64,000 nucleotides of DNA from Acidobacteriota bacterium (lineage in GTDB: Bacteria > Acidobacteriota > Blastocatellia > Pyrinomonadales > Pyrinomonadaceae), in contig JAFDVK010000012.1 in assembly GCA_018269005.1 (NCBI GenBank), positions 930,001 through 994,000 on the forward strand, written 5' to 3'. A program made the translations under genes and the position numbers. Under the pieces are notes generated by a model that did not search any database, had not been told where the DNA came from, and worked only from the letters and a program-made list of their open reading frames with translations. This document shows positions 42,914-52,424 of the stretch, piece after piece. Within the stretch, counting starts at the first letter, position 1; the number at the start of each line of letters is the position of its first letter.

Positions 42914-43688
42914 GGCTTGTGCCGAGGAGCCATTGGCCGCCATCGACAATGATCGTCTCGCCGTTTATATAGTTTGCGGCGTCGGATGCTAAAAATAGCG
43001 CCGCATTCTCGATGTCCTCGATCCGGCCGAAGCGTCCCGCGGGGATTTTCCGCATGAGCTTTTCGCGTAGTTCGGGCATCAGAAGGCGTTTCATCCCCTC
43101 TGTATCCTCGATCGGGCCCGGAGCGATGCCGTTGACGCGAATGCCGCTGCGTCCCCATTCGACCGCAAGATTTCGCGTGATCGCGTCAACGCCTGCCTTT
43201 GCCGCGGAGACGTGTATCTGCATCGGCGTCGCGAGATAATGCAGAGTGGCCGAGATGTTGATTATTTGGCCCCGGCTCTCTTTTAGGGCTTCGAATGCAG
43301 CACGGCAGACGTTGAACGTGCCCTTCGTATCGATATCGAGGACCGTGCCGAAGCCGTTCGCCGAGAGTTCGGATGCGGGCGAGAGAAAGTTGCCCGCGGC
43401 ACCATTTACGACAATGTCGATCTTACCGTAGTGTTCGCGAGCGGCGTTGACCGCGTTCTCGACCGCCGAGTAATCGCGAACGTCCGAGACGACAGTAAAA
43501 CACTCGCCGCCGTTCTCCTCGATATACTGCTTTTTGGCGACTAGGTTTTCTTCCTTTCGGCTTGTGATAGCGAGCTTTGCACCATGTTCGAAGAAAGCCC
43601 GTGCGATGCCGCCGGTTATGCCCGTTGCGCCGCCCGTTACAAAGGCGACCTTCCCTTGTAAAATGGAGTCTGCAAATACTTTGCTCAT
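42906..43688 (-). CDS. Short-chain dehydrogenase, 2,4-dienoyl-CoA reductase-like
   Basis: A 260-residue SDR. It has the NADP-binding TGGATGITGGIA, the NGAAGNFLSPASELS segment, the active-site region NISATLHYLATPMQIHVSAAKAGVDAITRNLAVEWG, and RVNGIAPGPIEDTEGMKRL with a C-terminal VDGGQW. The NISATL...H..AK pattern and PGPI.DTEG are those of peroxisomal-type 2,4-dienoyl-CoA reductases, where the classical YxxxK tyrosine is not in its usual place. A role in unsaturated fatty acid breakdown is likely. The ATG is two bases from the divergent lipoprotein start. Confidence 0.85.
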   Translation of the reverse strand: MSKVFADSILQGKVAFVTGGATGITGGIARAFFEHGAKLAITSRKEENLVAKKQYIEENGGECFTVVSDVRDYSAVENAVNAAREHYGKIDIVVNGAAGNFLSPASELSANGFGTVLDIDTKGTFNVCRAAFEALKESRGQIINISATLHYLATPMQIHVSAAKAGVDAITRNLAVEWGRSGIRVNGIAPGPIEDTEGMKRLLMPELREKLMRKIPAGRFGRIEDIENAALFLASDAANYINGETIIVDGGQWLLGTSLT

Positions 43689-43689
43689 A

Positions 43690-45249
43690 GTGTTAAAGAT
43701 TCTATCACGCAATTTTAAGGCGACCGTGCCGGCGATCTTGATCTCTGTTTCGCTGTGGGCGGCATCGTGTTCGAGTTCACCTACCAACCTGCGCGCGCTC
43801 GCCCCGAGCGAGACGCTGATCTATCTCGAAACGAATAACCTCGGAGCGGCTTTGCGTTCGGTCTTTGAAAGCCGGCCAATAAAAGAGAGTGCCGTGAAGG
43901 TGCCCGATCTTTCGGTACTGGACGGCGTGCAGGCGGCAGTTGCGATCACGGGCTTTGAGATGCAGGAGCAGAAGCTCACCGAAGAACAAAGCGTCGGCAA
44001 GGTAATGCCGAAGTTCGCCCTGATCGCCGATACGCACAAATGGAATTATCAGGCACGAGCATTTGCGGAGGCAAAATTCGGAGCCTTCGTCGCTGACATT
44101 TACGGCAGTGAGCCAAAGCTTGAGAAGAGCGAAAAGGCAGGTGGTTCGTATTTTGCATGGACGGCCGCCGACGGCAGAAAGGCCTTTGCGTTGGTCATCG
44201 ACGGCCTTATTTATTTCGGGAACGACGAAGGCTTGATCGACCACTGCATTGCGGTCAGAAAGGGCGAGGGCACGGCGTTTGACGCAAAGTCACTGCATCC
44301 TTCGGCTCCGACGGACCTTGCCTACGGCTATATTTCACCTGACGGGATGGCGCAGATAGCGAATGTGCTCGGCGTCCGGCTAGCAGCCGAAAGTACCGAG
44401 GAAGGCGAAGTTCGCAGTGCGATAGCAGGTATTCTGCCGAAGCTGATCCGCGGAGCCGTCAAGGATGTGCATTGGACGACCAAGAAGAAAGACGACAAGA
44501 TCGAGGACCGCTGGGAAATAGATATGCCGAACGAGGTCGCCGCGGTCTTTGCCGAGACGATGACACCCGCAGACGGACAAGCCGACGCGTCTCTAGCGGC
44601 GCTCATCCCCGCAAGTGCTCGTTCGGCGACGATCTATAACCTCAAGACACCGCAAGTCGCCTGGCGAAGCGTAGTGCTGACCGCCGAACACCTGAGCGAC
44701 CCTTTCACCGCACGAGTTTTCTCGGAGATAGGCACGGCGCTGTTTGAACCGTACGGCATCGGCGAGCCCGAGAAATTCTTGAGCTCGATCGATGGCCGCA
44801 TCGTCACGGTCTCGCTTGCGGAAGACCAGGCCGCGGCAATTGTAAAGCCTTCAACGAACGGACAGCTTCAGGGTCTCTTGCCGGAACTTGATCCTGCGGC
44901 AAAGAAGCAAGGCGACGCAGAAACGCTCGATGTTGCCGTGCAGTACACAGGGAATCTCGCTGTTGTCGGCGAAAAAGACACGGTTTCGGCGTGTGTTGCC
45001 GGGGGAGCAAGGTCGGATATTGCCGATGTCTTGTTTGCCGCTGATCCGGGTTCGGTCAGCACGATCTCAAAGGACGATGCTGCGATCAAGGCGATCGCGT
45101 CCTTCCTGGGCGATGAGAGGACAGCGAATCGCGCGAACGTTTTCTCGCTCTCTCGGACAGATTTCTCAAAGTCCGGCGTTGTCCGAACGACCACGTCCGA
45201 TCTCGGTTTTATCGGCCAGATCATCGCAATGCTATCGGATGATAACTAG
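43690..45249 (+). CDS. Putative lipoprotein of unknown function
   Basis: About 519 residues. The GTG at 43690 gives a signal peptide with lipobox LWAASC (cysteine about residue 27). An ATG at 43663 is an alternative start. The mature protein is a mixed alpha/beta chain with paired segments such as ALAPSETLIYLETNNLGAA and GLIYFGNDEGLIDHCI that resemble the DUF3352-type bacterial lipoproteins, which I cannot confirm. It begins one base from the divergent SDR start, so promoters of one or both must lie inside the other gene. Confidence 0.7.
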   Translation: MLKILSRNFKATVPAILISVSLWAASCSSSPTNLRALAPSETLIYLETNNLGAALRSVFESRPIKESAVKVPDLSVLDGVQAAVAITGFEMQEQKLTEEQSVGKVMPKFALIADTHKWNYQARAFAEAKFGAFVADIYGSEPKLEKSEKAGGSYFAWTAADGRKAFALVIDGLIYFGNDEGLIDHCIAVRKGEGTAFDAKSLHPSAPTDLAYGYISPDGMAQIANVLGVRLAAESTEEGEVRSAIAGILPKLIRGAVKDVHWTTKKKDDKIEDRWEIDMPNEVAAVFAETMTPADGQADASLAALIPASARSATIYNLKTPQVAWRSVVLTAEHLSDPFTARVFSEIGTALFEPYGIGEPEKFLSSIDGRIVTVSLAEDQAAAIVKPSTNGQLQGLLPELDPAAKKQGDAETLDVAVQYTGNLAVVGEKDTVSACVAGGARSDIADVLFAADPGSVSTISKDDAAIKAIASFLGDERTANRANVFSLSRTDFSKSGVVRTTTSDLGFIGQIIAMLSDDN

Positions 45250-45253
45250 CCGA

Positions 45254-46066
45254 CTACGTCCTTTTCTTGGCTTCGCGTTTTAGAAGACGGACATTCTGCT
45301 CGATCCAGCGTTCGGCAGCGTTGAAATGAATGTACTTTTGCTCGTCGCGTCGAAAGGCAGGCGTGTGGTTAAGCCTTCGGCCGTTCGCGTCGGTCTTTGT
45401 GGGATGGACGATGTGCAGCATTTCGTGAAATACGACGTACTCGACGACAAATCGCGGCACAGACTTGCTGTCGAGCGAACGGCTGATCGCGATGACGCCG
45501 TGAGTGGCGTCGTGGTGGCCGAGAATGCGATAGGTTTTGCGCGCCGACCAAGTAAGAGTTGGCTTTTTTACGCGATTCCGAAAATATCGAGCATTTAGGG
45601 CCGCAAACATAGAATCGAGGTCGTAATGATCGCCTTCTGACGTAGTAACGACCTTTCGCCCGCGTTCGCGCTTCATATCGGTCGCAAGCTCGCGGATCTC
45701 CGGTCGGTCGATATAGGCCGAATAGAGGCGACGCATTTCGGCGGTCGCTTTTCGGCGGTACAACTTCGCCACCAGCACGTGTGCAAGGCCTCTATGGGCC
45801 GTCAACGGCATCTGACGGCAGATCTCACCGATTCGCACGTAAACGCTGCCATCGCGGATGCGTATTGTATGATTTATGCCGACATAAGGGTAAAATGAGA
45901 TATCGATAGGCGGCGTTCGTCGAAGGCCGTCGTATTTTTTGAATGCTTGCTGATATTCTTCGCGGATCTGCTGGAGAGTTGGCGGCACAAAATTGTTTAA
46001 AGTCTGTAAACGAAATTGTTGACTTTTTGTCGGTCTAAATGTTATTCCTTGTATTGGGAAAAGCAT
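45254..46066 (-). CDS. SprT-like zinc metalloprotease
   Basis: A 270-residue protein. The C-terminal half has YDLDSMFAALNARYFRNRVKKPTLTWSARKTYRILGHHD, then VVFHEMLHIVHP with the zinc HExxH motif, and NGRRLNHTPAFRRDEQKY, which supplies the third ligand. This is the SprT/YgjP-type arrangement. The N-terminal half (about 30-120) also resembles a degenerate copy. SprT-like enzymes degrade DNA-bound proteins or act on other cytoplasmic targets; the target here is unknown. Its start is 16 bp from the divergent hrcA start. Confidence 0.8.
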   Translation of the reverse strand: MLFPIQGITFRPTKSQQFRLQTLNNFVPPTLQQIREEYQQAFKKYDGLRRTPPIDISFYPYVGINHTIRIRDGSVYVRIGEICRQMPLTAHRGLAHVLVAKLYRRKATAEMRRLYSAYIDRPEIRELATDMKRERGRKVVTTSEGDHYDLDSMFAALNARYFRNRVKKPTLTWSARKTYRILGHHDATHGVIAISRSLDSKSVPRFVVEYVVFHEMLHIVHPTKTDANGRRLNHTPAFRRDEQKYIHFNAAERWIEQNVRLLKREAKKRT

Positions 46067-46082
46067 ACAGCCGACAGGCCGT

Positions 46083-47225
46083 ATGCCGCAAACTTACCCA
46101 AAAATGCCTGTTAGCCCACCCGGCCGCATCGAGAAACGCCCAGGTTTTCCCGATTCTCGCGGGCAGGTAATACTCACAGCCATCATAAACGAACACTTTG
46201 TCACGGGAGAACCCGTTGGGTCAAAGGTGCTCGCAAACCGCTTCGCAAATGCGAGCGGAATGAGTTCGGCAACCATCCGGAATGTGATGAGTGAGTTGGA
46301 AGAATTGGGGATGCTCGAGCAGCCTCATACTTCGGCAGGCAGGATTCCGACCGATAAAGGCTATCGGTTTTACGTTGACAATCTGCTTGGCGTATTGAGT
46401 ATTTCGGACGGCGATCTTGATCGCATCGACCGCGAATACGGGACGAAAGATCATTTTCCATCCGATACGCCCGACCGATTGATGGAGCGGACATCGCGTC
46501 TGCTCTCAGCTCTTTCAAATAATGTAGGCATCGTTGTATCGCCGTCTTTGGCGAATGATCGCCTGCAACATATCGAGTTTGTCAATCTAAGCGACAACCG
46601 CATTCTCGTCGTGCTGGTCGCTTCACCGAATATCGTTCACAACAAGATAATTCGGCTGAAGATGACCTTCACAAAAGAGGAGCTCGAAAAAACGGCAAAT
46701 TATCTGAATGCAGAGTTTGTCGGCAAGAGTCTTTCGGAGATACGTGCGGAGATAATGGTGCTGATGCACCAGGAGAAGACGCTTTTTGACAAGCTGCTGC
46801 AGACGGCGGTCATCCTTTGTTCCCAGAGCATTGAAGATGACGAGGACCGTCTCGGCGAAGTTTTCGTGGACGGTACGTCGAACATCCTGACAAAGGGCGA
46901 CTTTGCCGACCTCGAACGCCTTCGTGAGCTGCTGCTCACGATCGGCGAAAAGTCGCGTCTGATGCAGATCTTGACAGAGTGCATCGGAGCGGCGACCGCG
47001 GCCACGGGTGACATTTCGGTCATCATTGGCGGCGAGAACCGAACGCCTTCGCTTCAAAGCTGTGCCCTCATCTCGGCCCCATACCGGATAGGCAACAGCA
47101 CGGCGATCGGAACCTTGAGTGTCCTCGGCCCAACGCGTATCGAATACGGACGAATGATGTCGATCGTGTCCTACGTTGCGAAGATGCTCGAACAGATGAT
47201 GGCTGATGACATCACTGGAAATTAG
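46083..47225 (+). CDS. hrcA: Heat-inducible transcription repressor HrcA
   Basis: Repressor of heat-shock genes that binds CIRCE operators and needs GroE for folding. The 380-residue protein has the N-terminal winged helix (VILTAIINEHFVTGEPVGSKVLANRF, SSATIRNVMSELEELGMLEQPHTSAGRIPTDKGYRFYVD), the dimerisation domain, and the C-terminal SVLGPTRIEYGRMMSIVSYVAKMLE. It has an extra 20 residues at the N-terminus. It heads the hrcA-grpE-dnaK-dnaJ cluster. No TTAGCACTC-N9-GAGTGCTAA operator is visible anywhere in the gene group. Confidence 0.95.
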   Translation: MPQTYPKMPVSPPGRIEKRPGFPDSRGQVILTAIINEHFVTGEPVGSKVLANRFANASGMSSATIRNVMSELEELGMLEQPHTSAGRIPTDKGYRFYVDNLLGVLSISDGDLDRIDREYGTKDHFPSDTPDRLMERTSRLLSALSNNVGIVVSPSLANDRLQHIEFVNLSDNRILVVLVASPNIVHNKIIRLKMTFTKEELEKTANYLNAEFVGKSLSEIRAEIMVLMHQEKTLFDKLLQTAVILCSQSIEDDEDRLGEVFVDGTSNILTKGDFADLERLRELLLTIGEKSRLMQILTECIGAATAATGDISVIIGGENRTPSLQSCALISAPYRIGNSTAIGTLSVLGPTRIEYGRMMSIVSYVAKMLEQMMADDITGN

Positions 47226-47286
47226 ACCCCGAAAGCAAGGCCTTTGCGGCCATCCGCAGTTGCATTAGCAGTCCATTTTCTTTCAA

Positions 47287-48219
47287 ATGAGCGCCCAAGA
47301 AAACATTCCCCAGCCGGAGGATCTCGCGGACGATATCGAGGATAGCGGACCGTCGATCGACGACTTTTTCCGCGAACTCGAGGAAAAAGAGCGGGATCTG
47401 CAGATCACCGCCGATCTTTCCATTGAGATCGCGGAGCTGGATCTCGATACGGATTCGCCCGCTCAGACGTTCATTGAAAATGATGTCGCGATCGAGCGCA
47501 ATGGAGAATCGAGCCCGCCGAGTTCGGCATCAAAAGCCAAACCGGCAAAGGTTCCAACCGCTGTTCCTGCGGCTGAGCCCGCTGTACAAAAGGGCCGGGC
47601 AGCGCAGCTCGAGAATGAACTCGCCGCGATGAAGCTCAAGGTCGCGGAGCTAAAGGCCGAGCGTTCTGACCTCGTTGAAAGGAAAGATCAGCAGCTTAAG
47701 GATTTTGAGAATTTCAAGTACCGGGTCGATCGTGAACGCCGCGGATCGTTCATCGATCAGATAGCGAATCTGGCCACCCAGATGCTGCCTGTGCTCGACA
47801 ACCTAAATCGAGCGATCGACGCTGTTCCGGCTCACGCAGAGGAACGCGATCCTGAATTTACGCACTTCTATCAAGGCATCGTGCTCGTGAGTCAGCAAGT
47901 GAACGAGATCTTTGCGGGAATGGGCGTTGAACCTATCCGTGCGGTCGGCGATGCGTTCGACCCGCATCTTCACGAGGCGGTTGGGGTGATCGAAGATTCG
48001 GACAAGAAGCCGGGCACGGTCGTGGCGGAGATGCTCCGCGGCTATAGGATCGGCAACAAAGTGATCCGGCATTCGATGGTTCAGGTCGTAATGACCTCAC
48101 AGCCGGCGCGTGGTGCGACGCCGGCCGAACCGGCATCGGAAAACGCGGCAGAACTGCCGGCTTCCGAAGAAGATGGCACCGATGGCGGCACTGACGCCGA
48201 TATGATCGAAAGATTTTGA
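47287..48219 (+). CDS. grpE: Nucleotide exchange factor GrpE
   Basis: Exchanges ADP for ATP on DnaK. The 310-residue protein is longer than the usual 190-200. Residues 1-105 are an acidic, mostly disordered extension; about 105-165 a coiled coil (LENELAAMKLKVAELKAERSDL, NFKYRVDRERRG); then the head domain with LPVLDNLNRAI, GVEPIRAVGDAFDPHLHEAV and VVAEMLRGYRIGNKVIRHSMVQV. The C-terminus adds an Ala/Glu/Asp-rich tail of about 40 residues. Between hrcA (61 bp) and dnaK (18 bp). Confidence 0.94.
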   Translation: MSAQENIPQPEDLADDIEDSGPSIDDFFRELEEKERDLQITADLSIEIAELDLDTDSPAQTFIENDVAIERNGESSPPSSASKAKPAKVPTAVPAAEPAVQKGRAAQLENELAAMKLKVAELKAERSDLVERKDQQLKDFENFKYRVDRERRGSFIDQIANLATQMLPVLDNLNRAIDAVPAHAEERDPEFTHFYQGIVLVSQQVNEIFAGMGVEPIRAVGDAFDPHLHEAVGVIEDSDKKPGTVVAEMLRGYRIGNKVIRHSMVQVVMTSQPARGATPAEPASENAAELPASEEDGTDGGTDADMIERF

Positions 48220-48237
48220 TATTGGAAGAAGAAGACT

Positions 48238-50043
48238 ATGGGTAAAGTAATAGGCATCGATCTTGGTACAACGAACTGCTGCGTTTCTGTTCTGGAAGGC
48301 GGCGCGGTACAGATCATTTCAAACAAAGAGGGCGGCCGCACTACGCCTTCCGTTGTCGGCTTTACGGACAAGGACGAGAGGCTCGTCGGGCAGATCGCAA
48401 AGCGTCAGGCCGTGACGAATGCCGCGAACACCTTGTTTGCCATCAAGCGCCTCATCGGGCGAAAGTTCGATGCGCCGGAAGTTGAGAAGATGCGCTCGAG
48501 CGTTCCGTTCGAGATCGTAAAATCGCCCAACGGCGACGCCCATATTCGAGTTCTTGACAGAATCTACAGCCCGCCGGAGATCTCGGCGATCATCCTACAG
48601 CGCTTGAAACTCTCGGCCGAAGAATTCCTTGGCGATAAGATCACGGAAGCGATCATCACCGTTCCCGCATATTTCGACGATATGCAGCGGCAAGCGACGC
48701 GTGATGCCGGCAAGATCGCGGGTCTCGAGGTAGAAAGGATCATCAACGAGCCGACGGCCGCTGCTCTTGCATACGGCTTCGGCAAGTCAAAGCACGAGAA
48801 GATCGTCGTTTATGACCTCGGCGGCGGCACGTTCGACGTCTCGATCATGGAGATCCAGGACGGCGTTTTTGATGTTCTCGCGACAAGCGGCAACACGTTC
48901 CTCGGCGGTGAAGATTTCGATGAGCGGATCATTGATTGGCTGATCGAAGGCTTCAAAGCTGAAAATAACATCGACCTGCGGACCGACCGCCTTGCACTGC
49001 AGCGTTTGAAAGAAGCGGCCGAGCGTGCGAAATGCGAGCTGTCGTCCGTGATGGAAACGACCATCAGTTTGCCGTTCATCGCGGCGGATGCGACCGGTCC
49101 GAAGCACATCAACGCGGTCCTGAAACGCGAAAAATTCGAGGAGCTCGTTCGCGATCTCGTCGAATCATCGGTCGAGCCGTGTCAGAAGGCCCTTTGGGAC
49201 GCAAAACTCAAAGAATCCGACATAGACAAGGTCATTCTCGTTGGCGGACAGACGCGTTCACCGATAATTGCCCGCACCGTGACCGAAGTTTTCGGCAAAG
49301 AGCCGTCGGCCGAGATCAATCCGGATGAGGTCGTGGCGATGGGTGCCGCGATCCAAGGCGGCGTTCTCACGGGCGACGTAAAAGACATCGTTCTCCTCGA
49401 CGTTCTGCCGCTCAGCCTCGGCGTAGAGACGCGCGGCGGGCTTTTTGCCAAGATCATCAACCGCAACCAGACTATCCCGCTGCAGAGCACGATGACGTTC
49501 ACGACCGTTGTCGATAATCAGCCGTCGGTCGAGATACACATTCTGCAGGGCGAGCGCGAGATCGCGAGTGCGAACCGGAGCCTCGGAAAATTCGAACTTG
49601 TCGGGATTCCGCCGGCACCACGCGGTGTTCCGCAGGTCGATGTCGCTTTCGAGATCGACGCCAACGGGCTTGTCAGCGTTTCGGCCAGGGACAAGATGAC
49701 GGGCCTCGAACAGGCGATGCAGATCACGCCGGCATCCGGACTTTCGCCGGACGAGATCGAACGGCTCATCATCGAGGCAGAAACTTCCGTGGAAAAGGAC
49801 AAGGTCTCAAAAGAGCTGATCATGGAGCGTAACCGGCTTGATTCGCTCATCCGAAATGCCCGCCGTGCCTTGGCCGAAGTCGGAAAAGGCATACCTACGG
49901 AGGAGCAGCAGGCGATCAATCAGATATTGAAAGAGGCCGATGAAGGACTCACTGCCGAGGACCTTCAGGAGGTCAAGGATCACCTTGCAGCGGTCGAAGG
50001 TGCAGCGAACCGCATCACCGCGGCAATGCTCGCAATGGCGTAA
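48238..50043 (+). CDS. dnaK: Chaperone DnaK (Hsp70), short C-terminus
   Basis: ATP-driven Hsp70 chaperone. The 601-residue protein has the ATPase signatures [34 protein letters not shown] and [17 protein letters not shown], the [11 protein letters not shown] stretch, the linker [11 protein letters not shown] and a full substrate-binding domain. It is about 35 residues shorter than E. coli DnaK and lacks the Gly/Gln-rich tail and the terminal EEVD-like motif; the protein ends within the helical lid ([11 protein letters not shown]). Co-transcribed with grpE. Good match elsewhere, so I keep the dnaK name. Confidence 0.94.
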   Translation: MGKVIGIDLGTTNCCVSVLEGGAVQIISNKEGGRTTPSVVGFTDKDERLVGQIAKRQAVTNAANTLFAIKRLIGRKFDAPEVEKMRSSVPFEIVKSPNGDAHIRVLDRIYSPPEISAIILQRLKLSAEEFLGDKITEAIITVPAYFDDMQRQATRDAGKIAGLEVERIINEPTAAALAYGFGKSKHEKIVVYDLGGGTFDVSIMEIQDGVFDVLATSGNTFLGGEDFDERIIDWLIEGFKAENNIDLRTDRLALQRLKEAAERAKCELSSVMETTISLPFIAADATGPKHINAVLKREKFEELVRDLVESSVEPCQKALWDAKLKESDIDKVILVGGQTRSPIIARTVTEVFGKEPSAEINPDEVVAMGAAIQGGVLTGDVKDIVLLDVLPLSLGVETRGGLFAKIINRNQTIPLQSTMTFTTVVDNQPSVEIHILQGEREIASANRSLGKFELVGIPPAPRGVPQVDVAFEIDANGLVSVSARDKMTGLEQAMQITPASGLSPDEIERLIIEAETSVEKDKVSKELIMERNRLDSLIRNARRALAEVGKGIPTEEQQAINQILKEADEGLTAEDLQEVKDHLAAVEGAANRITAAMLAMA

Positions 50044-50068
50044 GGCTTGAGAAAGTCTCTCCGATAGA

Positions 50069-50080
50069 GCAGAATATAAT
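50069..50080 (+). promoter_or_regulatory. Candidate -10 region GCAGAATATAAT before dnaJ
   Basis: Perfect TATAAT at 50075-50080 in the 133-bp dnaK-dnaJ gap, with the same 12-base context as at 2593-2604. A TTGAGA at 50047 is 22 bases upstream, too far for a normal -35. Suggests an extra internal promoter for dnaJ. Confidence 0.4.
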
Positions 50081-50176
50081 TTGGCGTCAGTTCAACGATC
50101 TTTGTTGTCTGGCGCCTTTTTAAGTTTCGCTGCTGGGGGAGCATAATTATTTGTTTCCCGCACAAGCAGCCTGAGC

Positions 50177-51283
50177 ATGATGGCAAAGAAAGATTATTAC
50201 GAGGTGCTGAGCGTAACGCGCACCGCAACTGAGGTGGAGATCAAGCGTGCATACCGCTCGCTTGCCCTGCAGTATCATCCGGACAAGAATCCGAACGATC
50301 CGGCCGCCGAGGAAAAATTCAAGGAAGCCGCCGAGGCATATTCCGTCCTGAGCGACGCGCAGAAGCGTGCGTCTTACGACCGCTTCGGCCACCAAGGCGT
50401 CGGAGCAGGTGCAGGTGCGGCAGGATTCTCGAATTTCGACGATATCTTCGAGATGTTCGGTTTCGGCGATATGTTCGGCGGCGGAGGCGGCCGCAGCTCA
50501 CGTCGGACGACCGTCCAACGCGGATCCGATCTTCGCTACGACCTTGAGATCTCGCTCGAAGAGGCCGCGACAGGCAAGGACGCTTCGCTTCGCATTCCGC
50601 GGCTTGAGACCTGTGGCGAATGTTCCGGTTCCGGTGCCGAAAAAGGCACTTCCGCTGAGACCTGCGCAACCTGCGGCGGTTCAGGGCAGACGCGGTACAG
50701 CCAAGGTTTCTTCAGCGTGATGCGGACCTGCTCGACGTGCCGCGGGCAAGGTAAGATCATAAAGTCGCCCTGCACGAATTGCCGAGGTGCAGGCCGCATC
50801 GAGAAAGAGAAGACGATCGAGATCAAGATACCTGCAGGCGTCGAGACCGGTTCGCGGCTGCGCGTTTCGGGCGAAGGCGAAGCAGGTGTCGGCGGCGGGC
50901 CGTCGGGCGATCTATACGTCGTCCTGCACGTCAAAGAGCACGCTCGTTTCGAGCGTCAGGCTGAGAATCTTTATTCCGCCGAACCGATCACGTTCGCTCA
51001 GGCGGCCCTTGGTGCGGAGATCACCGTTGGGACGCTGGATGGTGAAGAAACCCTGAAGGTTCCTGCCGGTACGCAGACGGGAACGGTCTTTCGCGTAAAA
51101 GGCCAGGGAATGCCGAATCTCGGAGGCCGCGGCAAAGGCGACCTTTTCGTCGCCGTCACGGTCATAACACCGAAATCGCTCACAAAGGAGCAGCGAAAGG
51201 TTCTCGAACAGCTTGCCGAGGTCGAGACGAAAGATTTTTCCGACCCATCGTTCGTACAAAAGGTCAGGAATATTTTCGGTTGA
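50177..51283 (+). CDS. dnaJ: Chaperone DnaJ
   Basis: Hsp40 partner of DnaK. The 368-residue protein has the J domain with the HPD motif ([14 protein letters not shown]), a Gly/Phe linker ([13 protein letters not shown]), four zinc CxxCxGxG units ([32 protein letters not shown]), and two C-terminal beta domains with [19 protein letters not shown]. Two adjacent ATGs (50177 and 50180) can start it. Last gene of the hrcA-grpE-dnaK-dnaJ group; the 133-bp gap before it holds a promoter-like motif. Confidence 0.95.
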   Translation: MMAKKDYYEVLSVTRTATEVEIKRAYRSLALQYHPDKNPNDPAAEEKFKEAAEAYSVLSDAQKRASYDRFGHQGVGAGAGAAGFSNFDDIFEMFGFGDMFGGGGGRSSRRTTVQRGSDLRYDLEISLEEAATGKDASLRIPRLETCGECSGSGAEKGTSAETCATCGGSGQTRYSQGFFSVMRTCSTCRGQGKIIKSPCTNCRGAGRIEKEKTIEIKIPAGVETGSRLRVSGEGEAGVGGGPSGDLYVVLHVKEHARFERQAENLYSAEPITFAQAALGAEITVGTLDGEETLKVPAGTQTGTVFRVKGQGMPNLGGRGKGDLFVAVTVITPKSLTKEQRKVLEQLAEVETKDFSDPSFVQKVRNIFG

Positions 51284-51302
51284 CCCCGAACTTCATCAAA
51301 GA

Positions 51303-51782
51303 ATGATCTCGAACGAAGAATTTCGTCGGGCATTGAGCCATTTTGCAAGCGGCGTAACCGTCATTACGACCCGCGACCGAGGAGGTGCGCCGCACGGGAT
51401 CACGGTGAGTGCGTTTTGTTCCGTTTCGGAGGAACCGCCCCTTGTGCTTGCCTGCATCAACCGGACGACAGGCAGCCACTACGCGTTCATTGAACGCGGT
51501 GCATTCGTCGTGCACATTCTTGGCGAACATCAACGGCACATTTCCGAGCAGTTCGCAGAACCGATGCTGGATAAATTCGCCGGAATACCGATCCTTGAGA
51601 CCGAAAGCGGGCTGCCGGTGATCGAAGGAGCTCTTGTAACGCTCGAATGTACTCTCGTGCGGTCATACGACGGCGGCGACCACAGTATACTCGTCGGAGA
51701 GATCGAAAGTTCGACCGTCAACGACGCACGGCCGCTGATCTACTTTCGCGGAGATTATCGGTCGATAGATTTTGGCGATTAG
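51303..51782 (+). CDS. Flavin reductase domain protein (HpaC/Fre-like)
   Basis: A 159-residue split-barrel FMN-binding protein: FRRALSHFASGVTVITTRDRGG at the start, HGITVSAFCSVSEEPPLVLACINR (the FMN phosphate and ring contacts), FVVHILGEHQRHISEQFA, and a C-terminal HSILVGEIESSTVNDARPLIYFRGDYRSI. Members supply reduced flavin to two-component monooxygenases or use it directly. It follows dnaJ by 19 bp. The last four bases overlap the convergent yqeY gene. The partner oxygenase is unknown. Confidence 0.88.
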   Translation: MISNEEFRRALSHFASGVTVITTRDRGGAPHGITVSAFCSVSEEPPLVLACINRTTGSHYAFIERGAFVVHILGEHQRHISEQFAEPMLDKFAGIPILETESGLPVIEGALVTLECTLVRSYDGGDHSILVGEIESSTVNDARPLIYFRGDYRSIDFGD

Positions 51783-52228
51783 GCGAGCCTTGCCTTTACC
51801 GCTTCGCTAACCAGCTTGCCGTCGGCCATCTTGCCTGCAAGATGCGCCAACGCGGCCTTCATCACCGCACCCATTTCCTTCATCGACGAAGCTCCCGTCT
51901 CGGCGACGGCGGAATCGACCGCGGCGTTTATCTCGTCTTTGGATGCAGCCTGCGGCAGATAAACTTCGATCACGGCGATCTCTGCCGCTTCCTTTGCGGC
52001 AAGCTCGCTTCGACCGGCGCTTTCGTAACTTTCGATCGAATCACGACGCTGCTTTACGAGCGACTGCAGAGTTTTCATCACCTCTTCATCCGTCAGCTCG
52101 CCGCCTTTCTCGATAAAGCGGTTCATCAAACTCGCTTTCACCATCCGCAGAACGCCAACACGCGACGCATCCTTTGCCTTCATCGCCGCCGTAAGATCAG
52201 AAACTATTTGGTCTTTTAGTGAAGTCAT
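51779..52228 (-). CDS. yqeY: GatB/YqeY domain protein
   Basis: A 149-residue all-helical protein: LTAAMKAKDASRVGVLRMVKASLMN at the N-terminus, VMKTLQSLVKQRRDSIESYESAGR in the middle, EIAVIEVYLPQAASKDEI and GAVMKAALAHLAGKMADGKLVSEAVK at the end. It matches YqeY, related to the tail of the tRNA amidotransferase subunit GatB. It probably binds tRNA; its own function is poorly known. Confidence 0.9.
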   Translation of the reverse strand: MTSLKDQIVSDLTAAMKAKDASRVGVLRMVKASLMNRFIEKGGELTDEEVMKTLQSLVKQRRDSIESYESAGRSELAAKEAAEIAVIEVYLPQAASKDEINAAVDSAVAETGASSMKEMGAVMKAALAHLAGKMADGKLVSEAVKARLA

Positions 52229-52242
52229 ATAGCTATCAATAA

Positions 52243-52383
52243 TAGCGGCTCTACCGCCCTATTTGCGAAGCCGTTCCGCCAGTTCAAGAATAGGTCCAGC
52301 GGCTCTACCGCTCTATTTGCGGAAAAGCTATGCTTTTCCGGCCGGTCAAGAAATAGATCCTGCGGCTATGCCGCCCGCCAGTT
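52243..52383. repeat. Degenerate repeat cluster of about 60-bp units
   Basis: Units start at about 52243 and 52298 (AGCGGCTCTACCGCYCTATTTGCG) and a partial third at about 52360 (TGCGGCTATGCCGCC). Each contains small hairpins such as AGCGGCTCTACCGCT, GAAAAGCTATGCTTTTC and GCGGCTATGCCGC, and is followed by AATAGRTCC. It fills the gap between yqeY and the frameshifted TonB-C gene. REP-like, of unknown origin. Confidence 0.6.
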
Positions 52384-52424
52384 GATCTTCGTGTGATTCG
52401 TATCCGTATCCGTCTGTCTAGCGA

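Noticed and set aside
46010..46082. CIRCE operator before hrcA
   Set aside because: No inverted GAGTGCTAA half-sites; only a TTGACT at 46019 with a poor -10 is seen.
50159..50179. Alternative dnaJ start
   Set aside because: The two adjacent ATGs (50177 and 50180) differ by one residue and cannot be separated without data; the first is used.
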